64,000 nucleotides of DNA, taken from positions 7,241,001-7,305,000 of the forward strand of contig NZ_CP109583.1 of NCBI RefSeq assembly GCF_036250755.1, written 5' to 3'. This document shows, piece by piece, positions 58,229-64,000 of this stretch (positions are counted from its first letter, which is position 1; the number at the start of each line of letters is the position of its first letter). The position numbers and the translations under genes were made by a program. The stretch comes from Streptomyces uncialis (GTDB taxonomy: Bacteria > Actinomycetota > Actinomycetes > Streptomycetales > Streptomycetaceae). The notes beneath the pieces were generated by a model, which did no database searches, had not been told where the DNA came from, and was given only the letters and a program-made list of their open reading frames with translations.

Positions 58229-58468
58229 ATGAAGATCGCGAAGAAGGCCGTCCTGGCAGTCGCCGCCGCAGGCATGGCGGCCGGCGCCGCGGCCGGCTCC
58301 GCCGCCGCGGACGCGGGCGCCGAGGGCGTCGCTGCCCACTCCCCGGGCGTCGCCTCGGGCAACGTCGTCCAGGTGCCCGTCAACGTTCCGGTGAACGTCG
58401 TCGGCAACACGATCAACGTCATCGGTCTGCTGAACCCGGCGTTCGGCAACGCCGGCGTCAACCAGTGA
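58229..58468 (+). CDS. Chaplin without cysteines (ChpE-like), copy 2
   Basis: The 79-residue precursor has a signal peptide (MKIAKKAVLAVAAAGMAAGA) and one chaplin domain, HSPGVASGNVVQVPVNVPVN and VVGNTINVIGLLNPAFGN, nearly identical to copy 1 and also lacking Cys. The signal regions differ. AGGAGGAA lies 8 bases before ATG 58229. It ends at a strong terminator. Tandem ChpE-type genes suggest a duplication. Confidence 0.94.
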   Translation: MKIAKKAVLAVAAAGMAAGAAAGSAAADAGAEGVAAHSPGVASGNVVQVPVNVPVNVVGNTINVIGLLNPAFGNAGVNQ

Positions 58469-58484
58469 CCTGACACCACCGCGA

Positions 58485-58516
58485 CCGTGGCCCCCGGAGA
58501 GATCCGGGGGCCACGG
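58485..58516. terminator. Bidirectional terminator after chaplin copy 2
   Basis: CCGTGGCCCCCGGA (58485-58498) and TCCGGGGGCCACGG (58503-58516) pair perfectly around GAGA between convergent genes. Confidence 0.92.
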
Positions 58517-58537
58517 CCGTTCCCGGGGCGTATGCCC

Positions 58538-59326
58538 CTACCCCCGCTCCCGCGACTCCACATACGCGTTGTACGCGGCCACCTGCGCCCGCCGGGCCGT
58601 CCGCTCCACCGGCCGCAGCACCTCCGCCCGGGCCGCCAGCTCCGCCGCGCTGACGGCGCCCCCGTGCCCGTGCTCGTACTCACCGGCCACGGACACCAGC
58701 ACCCCCACCCGCTGCGCCAGCTCCAACACCCGTACCGCGCGCGGCGGGTACCCCGGCGCGAGCAGCTCGCGCCCCCGCTCGGCCCGCGCCCGGTACGCGT
58801 CGACCGCCGCCTCCGCGACGGGCCCCGACCCCGCGAGGTCCAGCCGGGACAGGACCCGGGTCGCCTCCCGAAGGGCCTCCGCGAGCTCCCGCTCGGCCTC
58901 GCTCAGGGACGGCACGTCCGCGGGCGGCGCCACCCGCACCGGCAGACAGTGCCAGACCACCTCGACATGGACATCGCCCTGCGGACCCGCCTCGAAGACC
59001 TCCGGTACGAGCCCCAGCGCGGCCCCCTGGCAGACCACCGCCTCCTCGGCCTCCAGCGCGCGGGCGTTGAACTCCGGCGGACCGCTGAGCCCCAGCGGAT
59101 GCCCCGACACCGGCAGCGCCACCCGCAGCCCGGACACCCCGAGCGCCCGCAACCGCCCCAGCGCCAGGGTCAGCCCGATGGGCCCGGACTCCCCGGGAAC
59201 GCCTTCGACACGGTGGACGGCGTCCTCACCGACCACCGCCTCCGCCGCGTCGTCCGGCGAAACAAAACCGGCCAACAGGGCATTTCCCCAAGCCGCCAAC
59301 CGTCCAGATCGTGGTTCCGAGAGCAT
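58538..59326 (-). CDS. Conserved Streptomyces protein of unknown function
   Basis: The 262-residue protein starts SGRLAAWGNALLAGFVSPDD and AAEAVVGEDAVHRVEG, followed by a beta-rich region with ALGRLRALGVSGLRVALPVS and GHPLGLSGPPEFNARALEAE, then a long helical section (about 135-262, SEAERELAEALREATRVLSR). No motif of a known enzyme is seen. ATG 59326 is the start. It is divergent from the ABC ATPase gene and convergent with chaplin copy 2. The codon pattern is that of a real gene. Confidence 0.8.
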   Translation of the reverse strand: MLSEPRSGRLAAWGNALLAGFVSPDDAAEAVVGEDAVHRVEGVPGESGPIGLTLALGRLRALGVSGLRVALPVSGHPLGLSGPPEFNARALEAEEAVVCQGAALGLVPEVFEAGPQGDVHVEVVWHCLPVRVAPPADVPSLSEAERELAEALREATRVLSRLDLAGSGPVAEAAVDAYRARAERGRELLAPGYPPRAVRVLELAQRVGVLVSVAGEYEHGHGGAVSAAELAARAEVLRPVERTARRAQVAAYNAYVESRERG

Positions 59327-59445
59327 GGGAACACCCTAAGGACCGACCGAGCGAACCGTGCGCACGAGCCGTGGCGTAGGTTTTGTCCGGGGGCTGCGTC
59401 CACCGACGCACGCGACGGCCGATCTGCATGGGAGACAACGCGCTC

Positions 59446-60237
<792 letters not shown>

Positions 60238-60440
60238 CTCCGCCGACCCCGCGCGCGGGGACCCGCACCCGGGCCCCCGCGGTGACGCTCCCGACCGGCC
60301 CGCGGCCCACGTCCACCGGCCGGTACGGGAGCCTCCTCGGCCCCCGTACCCGGCAAACGCCCCGCGCTCGCCGAGATGCGCCCGATCTGCCCTGATAGGG
60401 GCCCTGTCCCCGGCACTCCCCGTGGTCCTACCATGACGAT

Positions 60441-60872
60441 GTGGACATCGACGCATGGGTGTGGTGGCTGATCGGCGCGGTCGCGCTGGGGATTCCGCTC
60501 GTGGTGACGGCGATGCCGGAGTTCGGCATGTTCTCCGCCGGCGCCGTGGCGAGCGCGGTGACCGCCGCGCTCGGCGGAGGCATCGTTGTTCAGGTGATCG
60601 TCTTCGTCGTCGTCTCGGTGGCGCTGATCGCCGTGGTGCGCCCCATCGCGGCCCGACAGCGCGGGGGACGGCCCGACCAGGCGACCGGGATCGACGCGCT
60701 GCGCGGCAAACAGGCCGTCGTCACCGAACGGGTCGACGGCTCCGGCGGCGGCCGGATCAAACTCGCCGGGGAGATCTGGTCGGCCCGCGCGCTCGACGGC
60801 GGACAGACGTACGAGGTCGGCCAGCAGGTCGACGTGGTCGAGATCGAAGGCGCGACGGCCATCGTCATCTGA
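60441..60872 (+). CDS. NfeD family membrane protein
   Basis: This 143-residue protein has about three or four membrane segments (WVWWLIGAVALGIPLVVTAM, GMFSAGAVASAVTAALGGGI and VVQVIVFVVVSVALIAVVRP), followed by the C-terminal OB-like domain (TGIDALRGKQAVVTERVDGS and GQQVDVVEIEGATAIVI), the layout of short NfeD proteins. NfeD partners SPFH proteins, and the SPFH gene follows 230 bases later. GTG 60441 is the start. The pair probably organises membrane microdomains. Confidence 0.92.
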   Translation: MDIDAWVWWLIGAVALGIPLVVTAMPEFGMFSAGAVASAVTAALGGGIVVQVIVFVVVSVALIAVVRPIAARQRGGRPDQATGIDALRGKQAVVTERVDGSGGGRIKLAGEIWSARALDGGQTYEVGQQVDVVEIEGATAIVI

Positions 60873-61102
60873 CGCCCCGTCAACCCGCCGCCGTCCGGCC
60901 TCACTCGGCCTCCCGCGGGCCCGGTGGACCGCCAACGGCCGCCCCTGGGCGCGCGATCCGGCGGATCGGGGGCGTCCGGTCACCGGAACGCCCCACGCAC
61001 CGGGCGGCCGTCTGACAGACTCGACCGGAAAGATCTTCAAGTAGCCGGACAATCCTCCGATCGTCCGTCAACACCGAGGTACGAAGGGTACGGGGAGCCA
61101 CG

Positions 61103-62035
61103 ATGGAACCGATCATCATCGTCCTGATCATTCTGGTGGTGCTGGTCTTCATCGCCCTGATCAAGACCGTCCAAGTCATCCCGCAGGCGAGCGCGGCCAT
61201 CGTCGAACGCTTCGGCCGCTACACCCGCACGCTGAACGCCGGCCTCAACATCGTCGTCCCGTTCATCGACTCGATCCGCAACCGCATCGACCTCCGCGAG
61301 CAGGTCGTGCCGTTCCCGCCGCAGCCCGTGATCACCCAGGACAACCTGGTGGTCAACATCGACACCGTCATCTACTACCAGGTCACCGACGCGCGCGCCG
61401 CTACCTACGAGGTCGCCAGCTACATCCAGGCGATCGAGCAGCTCACCGTCACCACCCTGCGCAACATCATCGGCGGCATGGACCTGGAGCGCACCCTCAC
61501 CTCCCGCGAGGAGATCAACGCGGCCCTGCGCGGCGTCCTCGACGAGGCCACCGGCAAGTGGGGCATCCGCGTCAACCGCGTCGAGCTGAAGGCGATCGAG
61601 CCGCCCACCTCCATCCAGGACTCGATGGAGAAGCAGATGCGCGCCGACCGCGACAAGCGCGCCGCGATCCTCACCGCGGAAGGCATCCGGCAGTCCCAGA
61701 TCCTCACCGCGGAGGGCGAGAAGCAGTCCGCGATCCTGCGCGCCGAGGGCGAGGCCAAGGCCGCGGCCCTGCGCGCCGAGGGCGAGGCCCAGGCCATCCG
61801 CACGGTCTTCGAGTCCATCCACGCGGGCGACCCCGACCAGAAGCTCCTGGCGTACCAGTACCTCCAGATGCTCCCGAAGATCGCCGAGGGCGACGCCAAC
61901 AAGCTCTGGATCGTCCCCAGCGAGATCGGCGACGCCCTGAAGGGCCTCTCCGGCGCCTTCGGCAACTTCGGCGGACTCGGCGGCGGCGCCCAGCAGTCCC
62001 CCAAGGAACGTCGCGAGAACCCTCCGCTGGACTGA
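61103..62035 (+). CDS. SPFH/stomatin-like (QmcA/band 7) protein
   Basis: The 310-residue protein has an N-terminal membrane segment (EPIIIVLIILVVLVFIALIK). The band-7 domain (about 25-190) follows, with VIPQASAAIVERFGRYTRTL, TVIYYQVTDARAATYEVASY and LRNIIGGMDLERTLTSREEI. A coiled section follows (ILTAEGIRQSQILTAEGEKQ, repeated AEG motifs), then a Gly-rich end. ATG 61103 lies after GGGGAGCC. With NfeD it forms a typical pair. The function is membrane scaffolding and protease partnership by family. A terminator follows. Confidence 0.95.
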   Translation: MEPIIIVLIILVVLVFIALIKTVQVIPQASAAIVERFGRYTRTLNAGLNIVVPFIDSIRNRIDLREQVVPFPPQPVITQDNLVVNIDTVIYYQVTDARAATYEVASYIQAIEQLTVTTLRNIIGGMDLERTLTSREEINAALRGVLDEATGKWGIRVNRVELKAIEPPTSIQDSMEKQMRADRDKRAAILTAEGIRQSQILTAEGEKQSAILRAEGEAKAAALRAEGEAQAIRTVFESIHAGDPDQKLLAYQYLQMLPKIAEGDANKLWIVPSEIGDALKGLSGAFGNFGGLGGGAQQSPKERRENPPLD

Positions 62036-62088
62036 ACGCGTACGGCCTGACGCGTACGGCCTGACGCGTACGGACTGACGCGTAGGGC
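62032..62088. repeat. Four-copy 14-base tandem repeat after the SPFH gene
   Basis: The unit CTGACGCGTACGGC occurs from 62032 (first copy one base longer), 62047, 62061 and 62075. The first copy covers the SPFH stop codon. Confidence 0.85.
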
Positions 62089-62114
62089 TCGACACGCACG
62101 GCGTGCCCGAACGG

Positions 62115-62136
62115 CCGCGCCCCCAGCGGGGCGCGG
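62115..62136 (+). terminator. Terminator of the NfeD-SPFH unit
   Basis: CCGCGCCCC (62115-62123), loop CAGC, GGGGCGCGG (62128-62136) form a perfect 9-bp stem. Confidence 0.75.
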
Positions 62137-62196
62137 CAACGGCGACGCGCGGTGACCGGACGCCGCAAGCCCGGCGGGAACCATCGGGGACACCGG

Positions 62197-62703
62197 CTAA
62201 GCGGCGGAGCGCCCCAACCACGCGGGCAGCGCGTCCTGTTCCTCCAGACCCAGCGCGAGCAGCATCGCGTCCGCCGGAGTCGGCTCGAACGGGTCCCGGA
62301 GCAACGGCATCCCCGCCTGCTCCGGTGTCCGGTCGGCCTTGCGATGATTGTCCTCCGCGCAGGAGGCCACGGTGTTCAACCAGGCGTCCGCGCCACCCTG
62401 CGACCTGGGCACCACATGGTCCACGGTCGTCGCCCGCCGGCCGCAGTACGCGCACCGGTGCCGGTCCCGGACCAGCACGCCCCGCCTCGACCACGGAGCG
62501 CGTCTTCGGAACGGCACGCGTACATACCGGCACAACCTGATCACCCGCGGCGCCGGAAGCTCCACGGCGGCCGCCCGCATCAGCAGTTCGGGGTGGGCCT
62601 GCTCGACGACGGCCTTGTCCTGGAGCACCAGGACCACCGCACGGTTCAGCGTCACCGTCGACAACGGCTCGAAGCTCGCGTTCAGCACCAACGTGTCGCG
62701 CAT
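62197..62703 (-). CDS. HNH endonuclease
   Basis: The 168-residue protein has the HNH domain in the C-terminal half: CAYCGRRATTVDHVVPRSQG with DH, GADAWLNTVASCAEDNHRKA with Asn and His, and Cys pairs CAYC and SCxxxN around a zinc. The N-terminus reads LVLNASFEPLSTVTLNRAVV, the usual start of this type of HNH protein. ATG 62703 follows GGGAGGTGG. The protein is a stand-alone HNH, widespread in actinobacteria; its role in DNA repair or phage defence is not known. Confidence 0.92.
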   Translation of the reverse strand: MRDTLVLNASFEPLSTVTLNRAVVLVLQDKAVVEQAHPELLMRAAAVELPAPRVIRLCRYVRVPFRRRAPWSRRGVLVRDRHRCAYCGRRATTVDHVVPRSQGGADAWLNTVASCAEDNHRKADRTPEQAGMPLLRDPFEPTPADAMLLALGLEEQDALPAWLGRSAA

Positions 62704-62853
62704 TGAGCCCACCTCCCCTACGCACCGGCCCACCCCCCTGGCGGGCTGGGATCAACTCTGGCCGGGTGCGCCGAGATGAACAACGCAATATCCACGCGTA
62801 CCCGGGACTGCTGACACCAGCGGCGCTGCCGGAATCCTGCCCCGGCACAAAAA

Positions 62854-62891
62854 TGCCCGCCTCTGATCACTTCCAAGACCAGAGGCGGGCA
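62854..62891 (-). terminator. Terminator of the YbhB-like gene
   Basis: TGCCCGCCTCTG (62854-62865) and CAGAGGCGGGCA (62880-62891) form a 12-bp stem. On the minus strand TTTTT follows, a classic T-run rare in this window. Confidence 0.92.
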
Positions 62892-62936
62892 AAACGTCGC
62901 GTGAACGACGGACTTCGGTGGTTCCTCGCGGAATCC

Positions 62937-63482
62937 TCAGCTCTCGGCGGGAGCGGCGTACTCACCGATCAACCGCGCACGCGCGAGCGTATGGAACCGC
63001 AGATTGAATCCGACCACGGCCGGCGACGCGTCACTGTCCGGCCCCAGCTTCTCCTGGTCGACCGCGTACACCGTGAACACATAACGGTGGGCGGGGTCAC
63101 CGGGCGGCGGGGCGGCGCCACCGAAATCCTTCGTCCCGTAGTCGTTGCGCACCTGTACGGCACCGGCGGGCAGCCCCACGAAGGAGCCGCTGCCCGCACC
63201 CGCGGGGAGCTCCGTCACCGACACCGGGATGTCGAACACGGTCCAGTGCCAGAACCCGCTGCCCGTCGGCGCGTCCGGGTCGAAGCACGACACCGCGAAA
63301 CTGCGCGTCCCCTCCGGGAACCCCTCCCACCGCAACTGCGGCGAGGTGTTCCCGGCGGCGTGGACCTGGGCGTCCTTCAGTACCCCGCCCGGCTCGACGT
63401 CCTCGCTCACCAGCGTGAACGAGGGCACCGGCGGATGGAAGTCATGGGGAAGGGGCGGCCTCTTGGACTCGGACTCGGTCAC
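62937..63482 (-). CDS. YbhB/YbcL family (PEBP-like) protein
   Basis: The 181-residue protein has the phosphatidylethanolamine-binding fold: [40 protein letters not shown]xD-type motif ([13 protein letters not shown]), [33 protein letters not shown] and [15 protein letters not shown] 63482 follows AGGAGG. The family has no single known function. It is followed by a strong terminator. It lies next to the Spo0M-like gene with a 50-base gap. Confidence 0.9.
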   Translation of the reverse strand: MTESESKRPPLPHDFHPPVPSFTLVSEDVEPGGVLKDAQVHAAGNTSPQLRWEGFPEGTRSFAVSCFDPDAPTGSGFWHWTVFDIPVSVTELPAGAGSGSFVGLPAGAVQVRNDYGTKDFGGAAPPPGDPAHRYVFTVYAVDQEKLGPDSDASPAVVGFNLRFHTLARARLIGEYAAPAES

Positions 63483-63532
63483 CTCGGTACCTCCTGGCTC
63501 TGTACGTTCGACGACAACGCTGCGCGCCGAGC

Positions 63533-64000
63533 CTAGAACCAGTTGCGCTTGCCGCCGACCTCCGACAGCCACTGGTTCAGATAGGCGGACCAGTCGGTCC
63601 CCTGGAAGTCGTGCAGCCCCACCTTGAAGGAACGGAAGGTGTCGCTGCCCTCACTGAAGAGACCCGGCTTCTTGTCCATCTCCAGGATGACGTCCATCTC
63701 GCGGTCGTCCGCGACGAAGCTCAGCTCCACCTGGTTCAGCCCGTGGTACTGCTGCGGCGGGAGGAACTCGATCTCCTGGTAGAACGGCAGCTTCTGCCGC
63801 GTCCCCCGGATGTGACCGCGCTCCATGTCCGCGTTCTTGAAGCGGAACCCGAGCTGCGCGAACGCGTCCAGGATCGCCTGCTGCGCGGGCAGCGGGTGCA
63901 CCTGGATGGGGTCCAGGTCACCGGAGTCCACCGCGCGCGCGATCTCCAGCTCGGTCGTCACCCCGATGTTCATCCCCCGCAGGTGCTGACCGCCGAAGTG
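63533..64000 (-). CDS. Spo0M-like sporulation control protein, 5' end cut off by window edge
   Basis: The visible 155 residues are the C-terminal half of an arrestin-like Spo0M protein. The frame is open to the window edge with [20 protein letters not shown]. The characteristic section is [20 protein letters not shown] and [20 protein letters not shown], then [20 protein letters not shown] and [17 protein letters not shown]. The C-terminal [15 protein letters not shown] ends the family. The internal ATG at 63973 is not the start. In Bacillus Spo0M affects sporulation; here a role in development is likely but not shown. Confidence 0.9.
   Translation of the reverse strand, partial: HFGGQHLRGMNIGVTTELEIARAVDSGDLDPIQVHPLPAQQAILDAFAQLGFRFKNADMERGHIRGTRQKLPFYQEIEFLPPQQYHGLNQVELSFVADDREMDVILEMDKKPGLFSEGSDTFRSFKVGLHDFQGTDWSAYLNQWLSEVGGKRNWF

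Overview
The window is about 72% G+C, uses GTG and TTG starts freely, and carries genes typical of one group: two chaplins, a Gbn-type nucleoid protein, FadR/GntR and XRE regulators with TPR-like C-termini, FabG/FabI of type II fatty acid synthesis and secreted subtilases. All of this points to a Streptomyces chromosome. From memory, the gene order resembles the S. coelicolor core segment from about SCO1848 (cobalamin genes) down to about SCO1793 (Spo0M-like). No prophage, plasmid, insertion sequence, rRNA or tRNA was seen. Most genes look like vertically inherited core genes.

Layout. 1-3.8 kb: the start of a cobalamin gene (cobD) behind a cobalamin riboswitch, then a PiT phosphate transporter with a small membrane partner. 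3.8-10.8 kb: an alpha/beta hydrolase, an unknown 499-residue protein, a VOC protein, an ABC-F ATPase with a 7-codon upstream reading frame, the Gbn-like HTH protein behind a dense GATC cluster, and an enoyl-CoA hydratase. 11-14.3 kb: a five-gene Asp23/AmaP-type envelope stress operon with overlapping starts and a divergent partner. 14.3-15.2 kb: the first of three islands built from a short G+C-rich repeat. 15.2-21.6 kb: an SDR lacking the usual catalytic pair, SURF1, a DEDDh exonuclease with a BRCT domain, and a large RING-finger plus TerD-like protein next to a small regulator pair. 22.8-28 kb: ABM monooxygenase, VIT-type ion transporter, sterol-desaturase-like hydroxylase, lysoplasmalogenase, zinc alcohol dehydrogenase and CopD-like membrane protein. 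28-32 kb: repeat island 2 and two tandem subtilases. 32.5-43.6 kb: DUF485 plus SSS symporter, moaA, small conserved proteins, tyrS, the tldD/tldE pair and fabG-fabI. 43.8-49.5 kb: a secreted Cys-containing protein, a GntR/MFS divergent pair with a palindromic operator, small membrane proteins, a SixA-type phosphatase, repeat island 3 and serB. 49.7-58.5 kb: a double-FHA ABC transporter, a lytic transglycosylase with a possible leader attenuator, a QueA-like gene overlapping an SDR, a GAF histidine kinase with a NarL-type regulator, and two Cys-less chaplins. 58.5-64 kb: an unknown protein, an ABC ATPase, NfeD plus an SPFH protein, HNH endonuclease, YbhB-like protein and the end of a Spo0M-like gene.

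Many gene groups look co-transcribed: cobalt/cobalamin control at the left edge, coupled starts in the Asp23/AmaP operon, DUF485-SSS, TldD-TldE, FabG-FabI, SDR-QueA and NfeD-SPFH. Strong hairpin terminators separate many units. The items most worth a second look are the RING/TerD-like protein, the GATC cluster in front of the GATC-binding protein gene, the short upstream reading frame before the ABC-F gene, the three repeat islands, and the paired ChpE-like chaplins. Gene names and family labels come from recognising motifs, not from database searches.
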